This document shows, in pieces, positions 9,183 to 18,789 of a DNA stretch of 47,025 nucleotides. Below the pieces are notes generated by a model, which saw only the letters and a list, made by a program, of their open reading frames with translations, searched no databases and was not told the DNA's origin. The translations under genes and the position numbers were made by a program. The stretch comes from Streptomyces sp. NRRL S-337. Its GTDB lineage: Bacteria > Actinomycetota > Actinomycetes > Streptomycetales > Streptomycetaceae. The stretch covers positions 1-47,025 of the forward strand of contig NZ_JOIX01000054.1 of assembly GCF_000720175.1 (NCBI RefSeq). Reading direction: 5' to 3'. The first letter of the stretch is position 1; each line of letters begins with the position of its first letter.

Positions 9183-10189
9183 TCAACGGCGGCGCAGGGC
9201 GGGGTCCGTGACGGCCGGGGGCAGGTAGTAGTTGTCGACGCGGTTGAGGTCGGTGCCCGGGGGGACGATGGCGTCGATCCGGTCCAGGACGTCCGCGCCG
9301 AGGGTGACGTCGGCGCCGTCCAGCAGGCTCTCCAGCTGGTCGAGGGTGCGGGGGCCGATGATGACCGAGGTCACCGCCGGGTGCGAGCGGACGAAGCGGT
9401 GGCCAGGTGGGGGAGGGGCAGGCCGGCGTCGGACGCGACCTCGGACAGGGCGCGGACCGCCTCGGCCTTGCGGACGTTCTCCGGGACCGACAGGTCGAAC
9501 TTCCTCGACTCCAGAGCGGCCCGGGAACTGGCCGACAGATCGCGGCCGGAGAGCCAGCCGGCGCTGAGCGGGCCCCAGGTCAGCACGCCGATGCCGTAGC
9601 GCTGCGCGGTCGGCAGCACCGCGTTCTCCACCCCGCGCGCCAGCATCGAATACGGCGGCTGCTCGGTACGGAACCGGACGTGGCCGCGGCGCTCGGCGGT
9701 CCACTGGGCCTCGACGATCTGCTCGGCGGGGAACGTCGAGGTGCCGATGGCGCGCACCTTGCCGGAGCGGACCAGGTCCGAGAGCGCGGACAGGGTCTCG
9801 TCGATGTCGGTCGTGGGGTCGGGGCGGTGGACCTGGTAGAGGTCGAGGTGGTCGGTGTCCAGCCGGCGCAGGCTGTCCTCCACGGCGCGCACGATCCAAC
9901 GCCGGGACGCGCCGCCGTGGTTGGCGTCCGGGCCCATCGGGTTGAAGAACTTGCTGGCCAGTACGACGTCGTCGCGGCGTCCCTTGAGGGCCTTGCCGAC
10001 GATCTCCTCGGACTCGCCCGCGGAGTAGATGTCCGCGGTGTCCACGAAGTTGATGCCGGCGTCCAGCGCGCGGTGCACGATGCGGACGCAGTCGGCGTGG
10101 TCGGTGTTGCCGAAGGCGCCGAACATCATCGTGCCCAGCGCGTACTCGCTGACCGAGATGCCGGTGCCGCCGAGGATCCTGCGCTGCAT
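9183..10189 (-). pseudogene. Aldo/keto reductase, frameshifted near its 3' end
   Basis: NAD(P)H-dependent aldo/keto reductase of the YghZ/Tas type. The ATG at 10189 has an AGGGGC site and opens MQRRILGGTGISVSEYALGTMMFG. The catalytic residues are all upstream of the lesion: Asp/Tyr in FVDTADIYSAGE, Lys in DVVLASKFF, and His in LYQVHRPDP. Around 9395-9397 one base is missing. The frame should read HLATAFVRSHPAVTSVIIGPRT but goes into HLATASSARTRR and stops; the true C terminus continues in another frame to 9183 (NYYLPPAVTDPALRRR). Restoring one base gives about 335 residues, the family length. It could be genuine inactivation or an assembly error. It is divergent from the regulator at 10374. 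Confidence 0.85.
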
Positions 10190-10373
10190 GAGCTGCCCCT
10201 GTCCGTTCTTGCGGATGCGCGCCCGCACCGGTGGACATCTGCCTGCCGCCGGATACGGGTGCATCGGTGAGTGCGTGCGCACCAGACTGCTGGGGCCGGC
10301 CGGAGCGGACCAGGCCCGTCGCAGCCCGGGTCCGGCGGAACCACCCATGCGGCGCCGCGCGCATACTGGACGG

Positions 10374-11261
10374 ATGCTGCACGCGGAAATCGAGATCAGC
10401 TCGTTCCTCAAGGCGCGCCGCGCCGCGCTGGACCCGGCCGACCTGGGCCTGCCGAGCGGGATCGGCCGCCGCCGGGTGCGCGGGCTGCGGCGCGAGGAGG
10501 TCGCCCAGCTCGCCGGCATCAGCGTCGACTACTACACCCGCATCGAGCAGGGCCGGGCGCCCGCCATCTCCGACTCCGTCCTGGACGCCATCGCGCGGGC
10601 GCTGCGGCTGTCCGGCGGCGAGGTGACGTACCTGCGCAACATCGCCGTGCCCCGGCGCCGGAGCGAGGCGGACTGCGCGCCCCGGGCGGTCCCCGGGCAG
10701 ACCGTACGGCCGGAGATCCGGCAGCTGCTGGACGCCATGGCGAGCACCGTCCCGGCCATGGTCCTCGGCCGCGGCCTGGACATCCTGGCCTGGAACACGC
10801 TCGGCGGCCGGATCGCCTTCGACCTGGACGCGCTCGCCCCGGACCGGCGGAACACCGCACTGCTGGTCTTCCTGGACCCGGCGGCCCGCGCGCTGCACCC
10901 CGACTGGGAGGACAAGGCCGTCGAGGTGGTCGGCAATCTGCGCGCCGACAGCGGCCGGCACCCGGACGACCCGCGGATCTGCGAGGTCGTGGGCGAACTG
11001 CTGGCGCGCAGCGCGGACTTCCGGCGGCTCTGGGAGGCCCAGTCGGTGCACGAGTGCCTGCGCGGCACCAAGCGCCTGCGGCACCCGGACGTCGGCGAGC
11101 TGGAGATCACCTTCGAGAGCTTCCGGCTGACCACCGACCCGGACCAGGCGCTGGTCACGTACACCGCCCCGCGCGGCTCGACGACCGAGCGGCGGCTGCG
11201 CGAGCTGGCGGCCCGGCCCGCCGCGGCCCGCGAGCCGGAGGCCAGGCCGCTGGCGGTGTGA
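10374..11261 (+). CDS. XRE-family regulator with MmyB-like ligand-binding domain
   Basis: 295 residues. The N-terminal helix-turn-helix (GLRREEVAQLAGISVDYYTRIEQ, about residues 38-60) is followed by a MmyB-like domain (LGRGLDILAWNTLGG, DPAARALHPDWEDKA, LWEAQSVHECLRGTKRL). Such regulators usually repress a divergent oxidoreductase gene and may sense fatty-acid-like ligands. The neighbour here is the aldo/keto reductase at 9183-10189, the likely target, across a 184-bp gap. A CATACT box (10362-10367) 6 nt before the ATG suggests a leaderless mRNA. Convergent with the methyltransferase at 11291 with only a 29-bp gap. Confidence 0.88.
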   Translation: MLHAEIEISSFLKARRAALDPADLGLPSGIGRRRVRGLRREEVAQLAGISVDYYTRIEQGRAPAISDSVLDAIARALRLSGGEVTYLRNIAVPRRRSEADCAPRAVPGQTVRPEIRQLLDAMASTVPAMVLGRGLDILAWNTLGGRIAFDLDALAPDRRNTALLVFLDPAARALHPDWEDKAVEVVGNLRADSGRHPDDPRICEVVGELLARSADFRRLWEAQSVHECLRGTKRLRHPDVGELEITFESFRLTTDPDQALVTYTAPRGSTTERRLRELAARPAAAREPEARPLAV

Positions 11262-11290
11262 CCGCGGTCCGGGCCTGATGCGCGCGGGCG

Positions 11291-12115
11291 CTACCCGCGC
11301 GGCGCCAGGGCCTCCCAGCGCACGGTGACCTCGCCCTGGCGCCGCCGCCGCGGGTCACCGGCCAGCGGCCAGTCCGCCGCGAGGGACGCCACAGCGGCCC
11401 GCCACCGCTGCCGGGCACCGAGTGCGCCCAGCGGGGCGGCGGCCGCCCAGGCCCGGTCGAAGTCGCGCAGGAAGGCGTGCACCGGCTCGCCCGGCACATT
11501 GCGGTGTATCAGCGCCTTGGGGAGGCGTTCGGCCAGGTCGGAGGGGGTTTCCAGGGTGCCGAGCCGGGCCGCGAAGGTGACCGTGCGGGGGCCTTCGGGG
11601 CCCAGCGCCACCCAGACGTGCCGGCGCCCTATCTCGTCGCAGGTGCCCTCGACCAGCAGCCCACCGGGGGCCAGCCGCGCGCAGAGCCGCCGCCAGACGG
11701 CCCTCACCTCGTCCTCGTCGTACTGCCGCAGCACGTTCGCGGCCCGTATCAGGACCGGCGCCCGCCCCCGGTCGCCGGGCAGCGGCACCTCGAAGCCGCC
11801 GTGCAGGAAGTCCAGCCCCGGCTTCTCGTACGGGCGGGCGGCCGCCACCCGCGCCGGGTCGATCTCTATGCCGACGACCCGGGCGTCGGGGCGCACCGTG
11901 CGCAGCCGGCCGAGCAGCTCGACCGCGGTCCAGGGCGCGGCGCCGTAGCCGAGGTCGACCGCGACCGGGTCGGCCGAGCGGCGCAGCGCGGCGCCGTGTT
12001 CCGCGGCTATCCAGCGGTCCATCCGGCGCAGCCGGTTGGGGTTGGTGGTCCCGCGGGTCGCGCTGCCGACGGGCCGGGTCGGCGCGGGGTGAGCGGGGGC
12101 GGGGCGGCGGGGCAT
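11291..12115 (-). CDS. Class I SAM-dependent methyltransferase-like protein
   Basis: 274 residues with a Rossmann-type SAM domain. VAVDLGYGAAPWTAVELL is motif I (about 52-69), DARVVGIEIDP ends strand 2 with the acidic residue, and RAANVLRQYDEDEV and LAPGGLLVEGTCDEIGRR are later motifs. The substrate is not evident. A TACTCT box lies 7 nt before the ATG (12123-12128 on the complementary strand), indicating a leaderless transcript. It is divergent from mshA, and the shared 188-bp region holds GGTCACGTGC repeats. A methyltransferase beside mshA is, as I recall, common in Streptomyces, but a link to mycothiol is not shown by the sequence. Confidence 0.75.
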   Translation of the reverse strand: MPRRPAPAHPAPTRPVGSATRGTTNPNRLRRMDRWIAAEHGAALRRSADPVAVDLGYGAAPWTAVELLGRLRTVRPDARVVGIEIDPARVAAARPYEKPGLDFLHGGFEVPLPGDRGRAPVLIRAANVLRQYDEDEVRAVWRRLCARLAPGGLLVEGTCDEIGRRHVWVALGPEGPRTVTFAARLGTLETPSDLAERLPKALIHRNVPGEPVHAFLRDFDRAWAAAAPLGALGARQRWRAAVASLAADWPLAGDPRRRRQGEVTVRWEALAPRG

Positions 12116-12156
12116 GGCTTCGAGAGTATGGGGAGCCGGAGACCTCCTTGCCCCGC

Positions 12157-12193
12157 GGTCACGTGCGATCGGTCACGTGCACCGAACGGTCAC
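12157..12193. promoter_or_regulatory. GGTCACGTGC direct repeats (candidate operator)
   Basis: GGTCACGTGC occurs at 12157-12166 and again at 12171-12180, with a third half copy GGTCAC at 12188-12193. The 14-bp and 17-bp spacing is irregular. Each full copy includes the palindrome CACGTG. It sits upstream of both the leaderless methyltransferase gene and mshA. The cognate regulator is unknown. Confidence 0.4.
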
Positions 12194-12226
12194 ACTTTGG
12201 CAAAGTACGACGATGGGCCGCCGGAC

Positions 12227-12254
12227 GGAAATGGATGGCCCGGATGTGTTGTTG
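12227..12254 (+). promoter_or_regulatory. Candidate SigR-type promoter of mshA
   Basis: GGAAAT at 12227-12232 is followed after 18 nt by GTTG at 12251-12254. This is close to the thiol-stress SigR consensus (GGGAAT, 18-19 nt, GTT). Mycothiol genes of S. coelicolor, including mshA as I recall, are induced through SigR. It lies 50 nt before the mshA start. Confidence 0.5.
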
Positions 12255-12303
12255 CAGCAGGTCGGTGGCGTGCCGCCGCGCCCCGGCTAGGAGGTAGCTC
12301 GAC

Positions 12304-13674
12304 GTGAGCCCATATGTGTCCCGGCTCCGCAGCCGTCCCCATGGGCCGTTCCCGGGACCGTCGCGGCTGCGTCTGCCCGGGGGCGCGCGCCGCCCGCGCC
12401 GGGTGGCGATGCTCAGCGTCCACACCTCCCCGCTGCACCAGCCCGGCACCGGCGACGCCGGCGGCATGAACGTCTACATCGTCGAGCTCGCCAAGAAGCT
12501 CGCCTCGATCAACATCGAGGTGGAGATCTTCACCCGCGCCACCACGGGCACCCTCCCGCCCGCCGTCGACCTCGCCCCCGGCGTCCTCGTCCGTCACGTC
12601 GACGCCGGCCCCTACGAGGGCCTGGCCAAGGAGGACCTGCCCGCCCAGCTGTGCGCCTTCACCCACGGCGTGATGCAGGCCTGGGCCGGCCACCGCCCCG
12701 GCCACTACGACCTGGTCCACTCCCACTACTGGCTCTCCGGCCACGTCGGCTGGCTGGCCGCCGAGCGCTGGGGCGTCCCGCTGGTGCACGCCATGCACAC
12801 CATGGCCAAGGTCAAGAACGCCGCCCTGGCCGTCGGTGACACCCCCGAGCCGGCCGCCCGGGTCATCGGCGAGACCCAGGTCGTCCGGGCCGCCGACCGC
12901 CTGATAGCCAACACCGCCGAGGAGGCCGACGAGCTGATCCGGCATTACGACGCCGACCGCGGCCGGGTCGCGGTCGTCCACCCCGGCGTCAACCTCGACC
13001 GCTTCCGGCCGACGAGCGACGGCATCGCCGAGAGCCGCGCCGCGGCCCGCGCCCGCCTCGGCCTTCCCCAGGACGCGGTCATCCCGCTCTTCGCCGGCCG
13101 CATACAACCCCTCAAGGCCCCCGACATCCTGCTGCGCGCGACCGCCGCCCTGCTGGCCGAGGACCCCTCGCTGCGCTCCCGGCTCGTCGTACCGGTCGTC
13201 GGCGGCCCCAGCGGCAGCGGCCTGGCCAAGCCCGAGGGACTGCAGAAGCTCGCCGCCCGGCTCGGCATCGCCGACCTCGTGCGGTTCCGCCCGCCGGTCG
13301 GCCAGGAACAGCTCGCCGACTGGTACCGCGCCGCCTCCGTCCTGGTCATGCCCTCGTACAGCGAGTCCTTCGGACTGGTCGCCATCGAGGCCCAGGCCTG
13401 CGGCACCCCGGTCATCGCCGCCGCGGTCGGCGGCCTGCCGGTGGCCGTCCGCGACGGCGTCAGCGGCTTCCTCGTCACCGGCCACGACCCCGCCGACTAC
13501 GCCCGCGCCCTGCAGCGCTTCCTCCGGGACCCGGACCTCGCCACCCGCATGGGCGCCGACGCCGCCCGGCACGCCCAGTCCTTCGGCTGGGACACCGCCG
13601 CCGCGGCCACCGGCGACGTCTACACCGCGGCGATGCAGGAGCGGCGGCGTCACCTACGATCGGCCCATGGCTGA
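12304..13674 (+). CDS. mshA: D-inositol-3-phosphate glycosyltransferase
   Basis: 456-residue GT4 family enzyme that joins UDP-GlcNAc and inositol-1-phosphate in the first step of mycothiol synthesis. The GTG at 12304 follows a near-perfect AGGAGGT (12289-12295). The donor loop [22 protein letters not shown] and HSHYWLSG are typical MshA features. The GT4 E-x7-E motif is E354 and E362 in [19 protein letters not shown]. It has a candidate SigR promoter. The YbjN gene overlaps its stop (ATGGCTGA). Length and motifs match the family well. Confidence 0.94.
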   Translation: MSPYVSRLRSRPHGPFPGPSRLRLPGGARRPRRVAMLSVHTSPLHQPGTGDAGGMNVYIVELAKKLASINIEVEIFTRATTGTLPPAVDLAPGVLVRHVDAGPYEGLAKEDLPAQLCAFTHGVMQAWAGHRPGHYDLVHSHYWLSGHVGWLAAERWGVPLVHAMHTMAKVKNAALAVGDTPEPAARVIGETQVVRAADRLIANTAEEADELIRHYDADRGRVAVVHPGVNLDRFRPTSDGIAESRAAARARLGLPQDAVIPLFAGRIQPLKAPDILLRATAALLAEDPSLRSRLVVPVVGGPSGSGLAKPEGLQKLAARLGIADLVRFRPPVGQEQLADWYRAASVLVMPSYSESFGLVAIEAQACGTPVIAAAVGGLPVAVRDGVSGFLVTGHDPADYARALQRFLRDPDLATRMGADAARHAQSFGWDTAAAATGDVYTAAMQERRRHLRSAHG

Positions 13675-14254
13675 CGACCTGCCCCAGGCTGACGACGCGC
13701 GACCGGTGGACGACGTACGACCGGTGGACGACGGACGCCCCGTCGCGGAGGCAGGCCCCGCGGACGCGCGACGGGTGATCGAGACGGCGCTGGCCGACGC
13801 CGGCCTGGACTGGGAGTCCCCGTCCGACGGCGCCTACGTCGTCAAGCTCCCCGGGACCCGCAAGCTGTCGACGACCTGCTCGCTCATCGTCGGCCGGCAC
13901 TCCCTGTCCATCAACGCCTTCGTCGTCCGCCGCCCCGACGAGAACCACGAGACCGTGCACCGCTGGCTCCTGGAGCGCAACACCCGCCTCTACGGCGTGA
14001 GTTACGCGATCGACAAGCTCGGTGACATCTACCTCGTCGGCAAGCTGCCGCTCGTCGCGGTCACGCCGGACGAGCTGGACCGCATCCTCGGCACCGTCCT
14101 CGAGAACGCCGACGGCAGCTTCAACACCCTCCTCGAAATGGGCTTCGCCACCGCGATCCGCAAGGAGTACGCGTGGCGGGTCTCGCGGGGAGAGTCGACG
14201 CGGAACCTGGAAGCGTTCGCGCATCTCACGCGCAAGGGCGAGCAGCCCACGTAG
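13667..14254 (+). CDS. YbjN domain protein
   Basis: 195 residues. After an acidic N-terminal 30 residues containing two repeated [15 protein letters not shown] units, the YbjN/type-III-chaperone-like fold begins ([57 protein letters not shown]). It overlaps mshA by 8 nt. It also has its own TACGAT box (13655-13660) 6 nt upstream of the ATG, so it may additionally be made from a leaderless internal promoter. YbjN proteins are implicated in stress or protein-interaction roles in bacteria; no specific function can be given. Confidence 0.85.
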   Translation: MADDLPQADDARPVDDVRPVDDGRPVAEAGPADARRVIETALADAGLDWESPSDGAYVVKLPGTRKLSTTCSLIVGRHSLSINAFVVRRPDENHETVHRWLLERNTRLYGVSYAIDKLGDIYLVGKLPLVAVTPDELDRILGTVLENADGSFNTLLEMGFATAIRKEYAWRVSRGESTRNLEAFAHLTRKGEQPT

Positions 14255-14475
14255 CCGGCTGTCCCGCCGCGGGGCTTGCTCGCCGTCGCTCGCCCTCTGC
14301 CCGTGAGTGGGGGAGGGCTGAGCGGGGGCGTGCCTGGCCGCTTCGCTGCCCGTGTGTGACCACCGAGACCCGGTCGGCTTGCGGGAATGGCAACAAAGGT
14401 TGCCCTTCCGTATGGCGGGGTCGCATCGTCGGGCCGTGGACGGCTGACCCCACACCAACCGGAGGGACGGAAGCG

Positions 14476-15354
14476 ATGAGTGGCGACAACCACGGGCACC
14501 ACCACGGCCACAACCTCGGCCACGGCGACGACTTCGACTGGGCCGCGATGGCCGATCTGCTGGAGCTGGAGGGCGAGATCCACAGCCCCTACGTACGCCA
14601 GGCGTTCGAGGAGCTGAAGCAGCTGAGCCCGCGCCGCGTCCTGGACATCGGCAGCGGCCCGGGCGTCGCCGCCTGCCGGCTGGCGGCGCTGTTCCCGCAG
14701 GCCGAGGTCACCGCGGTGGACGGCACGCCGGAGCTGCTGGTCCGCGCCCGGGAGCGGGCCGAGCGGCTCGGCGTAGCGCTGCGGACCAAGGTCGCCGAAT
14801 TCCCGGCCGGCCTCGCCGACCTGGGACCGGCGGACCTGGTGTGGTCCGGTCAGGTCGTGCACCACGTCGGCGACCAGCAGGACGCCCTGAACCGGCTGGC
14901 CCGGCTGCTCACCCCCGGCGGCGTCCTCGCCATCGTCGAGGGCGGTCTGCCGCCCCGCTGGCTGCCGCGCGACCTGGGCTTCGGCCGCCCCGGCCTGCAG
15001 GAACGCCTCGACGGCGCGACCGCGCTCCGCTTCGGCCGGATGCGGGACGAACTGCCCGGCTCGGTGGCGGTGGTCGAGGACTGGCCCGGCATGCTGCGGG
15101 CCGCGGGGCTCACCGGCGCCCGGAGCCGGACCTTCCTCGTGGACCGTCCGGCTCCGCTGGCGGACGGCACCCGGCAGTTCGTACGGCGGTCCCTGGAGCG
15201 CTGCCGGGACACCCTCGCCGACCACCTGGACGCCGAGGACCTCGCGACCCTGGACCGGCTCCTCGACCCCGCCGACCCGGCGGGCGTCGACCGGCGCCCG
15301 GACCTGTTCCTGCTGACGGCGAAGACCGTGCATTACGCGTCGTCGCCGGAGTGA
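14476..15354 (+). CDS. Class I SAM-dependent methyltransferase with His-rich N terminus
   Basis: 292 residues with a GGAGGG site 9 nt before the ATG. The first 20 residues are His/Gly/Asp rich (GDNHGHHHGHNLGHGDD), a likely metal-binding tail. The SAM fold follows: RVLDIGSGPGVAACRLA (motif I), VTAVDGTPELLVRARERA, DLVWSGQVVHHVGDQQDALNR and LTPGGVLAIVEGG. The substrate is unknown. A strong hairpin at 15371-15408 terminates it and the opposing hydrolase gene. The 221-bp gap upstream shows no gene. Confidence 0.85.
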   Translation: MSGDNHGHHHGHNLGHGDDFDWAAMADLLELEGEIHSPYVRQAFEELKQLSPRRVLDIGSGPGVAACRLAALFPQAEVTAVDGTPELLVRARERAERLGVALRTKVAEFPAGLADLGPADLVWSGQVVHHVGDQQDALNRLARLLTPGGVLAIVEGGLPPRWLPRDLGFGRPGLQERLDGATALRFGRMRDELPGSVAVVEDWPGMLRAAGLTGARSRTFLVDRPAPLADGTRQFVRRSLERCRDTLADHLDAEDLATLDRLLDPADPAGVDRRPDLFLLTAKTVHYASSPE

Positions 15355-15370
15355 GCGGACCGGGAAGAGG

Positions 15371-15408
15371 AGCTGCCCGGCCGGTCCCTGCGGACCGGCC
15401 GGGCAGCT
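15371..15408. terminator. Bidirectional hairpin terminator
   Basis: A perfect 17-bp inverted repeat with a CTGC loop, placed between two convergent genes (stops at 15354 and 15418). Confidence 0.9.
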
Positions 15409-15417
15409 GAGGTGCGC

Positions 15418-16812
15418 TTACGGTACGAACCGCACCTCCGGGTAGCGCGCCGACGGCCGGTCCAGCAGACCGCCGTCGCCCCGTGCGCGCAGCCACCGGT
15501 CGAAGAACGCCGAGACGTACGCCCGCTGGGCCGCGACCGCCCGGGCCGGCCTCACCGACCCGATCATCTTCGTCACCTCGGCCCGGGACAGCCCCACCTG
15601 CCGGGCGACCTGCGGGATCAGCGTCTCCGCGTCCGTGTACGTCGCGTGCCGGCTGCCGTGCAGCATCAGGTCGCGCAGCCAGGCGCCGTCGCTGCCCCGG
15701 CTGTGTTCCCAGACCGCGCCCCAGGAGGCCACCGTGTGGTGGGTGTCGCCGTCCATGCCCATCAGCAGCAACGGCCGGTCGACACCGTCCCGGCCGACCG
15801 TCGACGGGTTCGACGGGTCGTCGTCCCGCTGGGTGTAGCCCATCACCCCGTCCAGGTTCGCCGCGGCCCGGATCCGCCGGTCGTCATGCATCGTCTGCGC
15901 AGCGGTGAACCCGCCGGCCGACTGCCCGAACATCCCCACGGCGCCCAGGTTCAGCACCCCGCGCAGCCCGCGCGGCAACGGGGAGGCGTCCCCCCGCCGG
16001 CCCAACTCGTCGAGCACGAACCGGGTGTCGGCCACCCGCACCGCGGCGACCTTCCGCAGCAGCTCCGTCATCCGCCCGGTCTTCTTGGCCTTGGCGATCT
16101 CCGCCGGCATCACGCTGCGGGCCACCCGTCCGCCCGGGAACTCCACCGCCGGCGCCTCGTAGGTGTGGTCGACGGTGACCACCACATATCCGCGGGAGGC
16201 CAGTTCGTCGCAGAGCGTGCTGCCGAACCCGCGCGGATCGCCGGCGCCAGGGGAGTAGAGCACCACCGGCAGCCGCTGCCCGGGCCGCCGCGCCGCCACC
16301 GGCGCCCCCGTGTGCGCGGCGGTCCGGGTGGCCTGCCAGGCGACCTTCCCCGGCGGCACGTGCTCCGAGAAGCTGTTCATCCGGTCGAACGCGGCCGCCT
16401 CACGCGGCGTCAGCTGCGCGGCACGCGGGTACTGCCCGGCCCCCGCTCCGGCCGGATACCGGACGCTGACCATCAGTTCCCGGTACCGGTGCCCCGGCGT
16501 CCCACCGCCCCACGGATCATGCCGCCGACGGTCGATCAGATGCAGGGCCACCGTGCCGACTTGATGACGACCGGTGGGCGCGGGAAGGGCCATGGCCGCC
16601 GCCGAACGATGCGCGCCGACCCCGCCGGAACGCGCCACCGCCGTGGTGGACGGCTCCCCCGATGCTGTCCGCGTCGTGGTGGACGGCTCCCCCGCCGTCG
16701 TCCCTGCCGACGCGGCCGCCCCTCCGGCCACCAGCACCCCACCCATCACCAGCACCCCGACCGCCGCGCGCCACCGCGCCCCCCGTCGCCCCGCACCCGT
16801 GCCCATGCCCAA
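15418..16812 (-). CDS. Secreted alpha/beta hydrolase, PAF-acetylhydrolase/lipase-like
   Basis: 464 residues. The start MGMGTGAGRRGARWR is followed by a hydrophobic segment ending ASAGTTAGE, a signal peptide with a twin-Arg that could be Tat-type. A Thr/Ser-rich linker (about 38-75) precedes the hydrolase domain. It contains PVVLYSPGAGDPRGFGS (oxyanion region), RGYVVVTVDHTYEAPA, and the nucleophile elbow VGMFGQSAGGFTA, with Asp and His candidates in NLDGVMGY and HGSRHATYTD. This arrangement fits the platelet-activating-factor acetylhydrolase/dienelactone group, acting outside the cell on lipids or esters. Substrate unknown. Confidence 0.85.
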   Translation of the reverse strand: MGMGTGAGRRGARWRAAVGVLVMGGVLVAGGAAASAGTTAGEPSTTTRTASGEPSTTAVARSGGVGAHRSAAAMALPAPTGRHQVGTVALHLIDRRRHDPWGGGTPGHRYRELMVSVRYPAGAGAGQYPRAAQLTPREAAAFDRMNSFSEHVPPGKVAWQATRTAAHTGAPVAARRPGQRLPVVLYSPGAGDPRGFGSTLCDELASRGYVVVTVDHTYEAPAVEFPGGRVARSVMPAEIAKAKKTGRMTELLRKVAAVRVADTRFVLDELGRRGDASPLPRGLRGVLNLGAVGMFGQSAGGFTAAQTMHDDRRIRAAANLDGVMGYTQRDDDPSNPSTVGRDGVDRPLLLMGMDGDTHHTVASWGAVWEHSRGSDGAWLRDLMLHGSRHATYTDAETLIPQVARQVGLSRAEVTKMIGSVRPARAVAAQRAYVSAFFDRWLRARGDGGLLDRPSARYPEVRFVP

Positions 16813-16985
16813 CTCCCCGTCCGTTCCGCCGGATAATCGGACCGCTCGCCGGCCCGCCCGTACACACCACCAGCGTCCCGAAACGCCGCGCCTGGCTCGA
16901 CCGTGCAGCCACGTCTCTTGAGGGTGGGGCTACCACGAACATCGCGTGGCCGGGGGCCCGGCGCGCCTCGTCGCCCGGCGTCGGG

Positions 16986-17165
16986 TCACGGCACCTCGCA
17001 GCGCACCAGAGCGCGGGTGAACGCGGAACCGACGTGGATCAACGGCTGGGCGCAGCGCGGGCACCGGCGTTCGTGGTCGCCCTGGTACGGCTGCTTGTAG
17101 GAGGCCCGGCAGGGGAGGCAGACGTACGACGTCTTGCACCGGACCGCGGTTTCGGCGTGTGACAT
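16986..17165 (-). CDS. Small zinc-ribbon protein
   Basis: 59-residue protein with two CxxC knuckles, CLPC at residues 16-19 and CPRC at 35-38, separated by ASYKQPYQGDHERR. Two further Cys lie at 10 and 56. This is a rubredoxin/zinc-ribbon-like metal site. The Shine-Dalgarno is weak, so the start is less certain than the frame. Small ribbon proteins of this kind recur in Streptomyces and have no assigned function that I know. It lies between the MFS gene and the lipase-like gene, all on the minus strand. Confidence 0.7.
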   Translation of the reverse strand: MSHAETAVRCKTSYVCLPCRASYKQPYQGDHERRCPRCAQPLIHVGSAFTRALVRCEVP

Positions 17166-17227
17166 GGCCGCGAGGCCAGCCCCGGAGGGCGGGCAGAGCG
17201 ACGGGTTTCCGGCGCCCCGGCCCGCCG

Positions 17228-18628
17228 TTACGCAACCTGTTCCCCCGTCGCCGGAGCACCCGCCGGTGCGGCGTTCGAGTCAGAAGCGGAAGCAGAAGCA
17301 TGAGCCGGAGCCGGAGGAGCAGAAGGGGAAGCGGAAGAGGAAGGGGAAGCGGTGGTCGTGGCCGTCCGGGCCGGGAGGCTCCGTAGCAGCAGGCCGTAGC
17401 CCAGGGCCGCCACCGTGCCGACCACCGCGCAGCCGGCCCAGAGGGTGTCCGCGCCGTAGTGGTCGATGACCGTGCCGCCGATCAGGGGGGCGGTCAGGGA
17501 GGCGATGGACCAGGACAGTGCGTACATGCCCTGGTAGCGGCCGCGGCCGTGTACGGGGGAGAGGCGTACCACCAGGCCCATCTGGGTGGGGGAGTTGATG
17601 ATCTCGCCGAGCGTCCAGACGGCGACCGCGAGCGCGTACATGGCGACCGAGCCGGCCAGCGCGGTCAGCCCGAAGCCGTAGCCGGCGAGCAGTGCCGAGC
17701 CGACGAGGAGCGTCGCGGGGCTGCGGTGCTCGATGAAGCGGGTCACCGGGATCTGGAGGAGGACGATCAGGATGCCGTTGACCGCGATGACGGCGCCGAA
17801 GTCCGCGCTGGAGAAGCCGTCCCGGCCCATCGAGACCGGCATGGAGACGTAGGCCTGCTGGAAGAGCAGGGCCAGCAGGAGGTTGAGGCCGACGACGGTC
17901 ATGAAACGGCCGTCGCGCAGCACGGTCAGCATGGAGACCGGTGCGGTTGACGCGCCCCGGCCGGCGGGGTCCTGCGGGCCGGCCGCGGTGTCGGCCGAGG
18001 GCCGGGACTCGGGGAGCTTGACGAAGACCACCAGCGCGCAGGTCAGCACGAGCGCCGACTCGCCCAGGAAGAGGGCCAGATAGCCGTGTTGTGCGATGAG
18101 GCCGGCGGCGGTGGAGGAGACGGCGAAGCCGAGGTTGATCGCCCAGTAGTTGAGCGAGAAGGCGCGCACCCGGTCCTCGGGGGCGACGATGTCGGCCATC
18201 ATCGCCTGGACGGCGGGGCGGGAGGCGTTCGTCGCCATACCGACGACGCCGGCCACCACCGCGATGGCGACCGGGTCCTCCATGAAGCCGAGCACCGCCA
18301 CGGACACCGACGTCGACAGCTGCGCGATCAGCATCGTGGGCCGCCGCCCGAGCCGGTCGGTCAGCACCCCCGCGCCCACCGAGGAGATCACCCCGCCGAG
18401 CCCGTAGAGCGCGCCGACCAGGCCCGCGTACGAGGCGGAGTAGCCGCGTTCGACGGTGAGGTAGAGGGCCAGGAACGTCGCGACGAACGCGCCCAGCCGG
18501 TTGATCAGGGTGCTGGTCCACAGCCACCAGAACTGCCGTGGCAGCCCGGAGACGCTGTCGACGGCGGCCCGCCGGAGGGCGGACCACCGGCCCGGGCGGG
18601 ACGCATAGGGCGAAGTGGGCGTGGGCAT
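17228..18628 (-). CDS. MFS transporter, 12-TM efflux type
   Basis: 466 residues. The ATG at 18628 has a GGGGGAG site. Membrane segments begin at FWWLWTSTLINRLGAFVATFLALYL. The loop 2-3 motif DRLGRRPTMLIAQL is the MFS signature. About 12 hydrophobic segments end near residue 420, followed by a 45-residue Ala/Ser/Pro tail of low complexity (SPSSSASPSAPPAPAHA), probably cytoplasmic. Substrate unknown; the family includes drug and metabolite exporters. It is divergent from gpmA, and the shared region has an inverted repeat at 18790-18808. Confidence 0.9.
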   Translation of the reverse strand: MPTPTSPYASRPGRWSALRRAAVDSVSGLPRQFWWLWTSTLINRLGAFVATFLALYLTVERGYSASYAGLVGALYGLGGVISSVGAGVLTDRLGRRPTMLIAQLSTSVSVAVLGFMEDPVAIAVVAGVVGMATNASRPAVQAMMADIVAPEDRVRAFSLNYWAINLGFAVSSTAAGLIAQHGYLALFLGESALVLTCALVVFVKLPESRPSADTAAGPQDPAGRGASTAPVSMLTVLRDGRFMTVVGLNLLLALLFQQAYVSMPVSMGRDGFSSADFGAVIAVNGILIVLLQIPVTRFIEHRSPATLLVGSALLAGYGFGLTALAGSVAMYALAVAVWTLGEIINSPTQMGLVVRLSPVHGRGRYQGMYALSWSIASLTAPLIGGTVIDHYGADTLWAGCAVVGTVAALGYGLLLRSLPARTATTTASPSSSASPSAPPAPAHASASASDSNAAPAGAPATGEQVA

Positions 18629-18789
18629 GACAGTGAACTCCCCCGAGCGGTGCGGTGCCGTGTGATGTGTCGTGTGGTGGGTGCATGGCGGACGGCGATC
18701 GGCTCCCAGCCGGACGCGTAAGTGACGATGTGTAAGTGGCGCCCGCCGTATGCGCAACCTACATATCACCCGGTCCCGGCCACCAGTCA

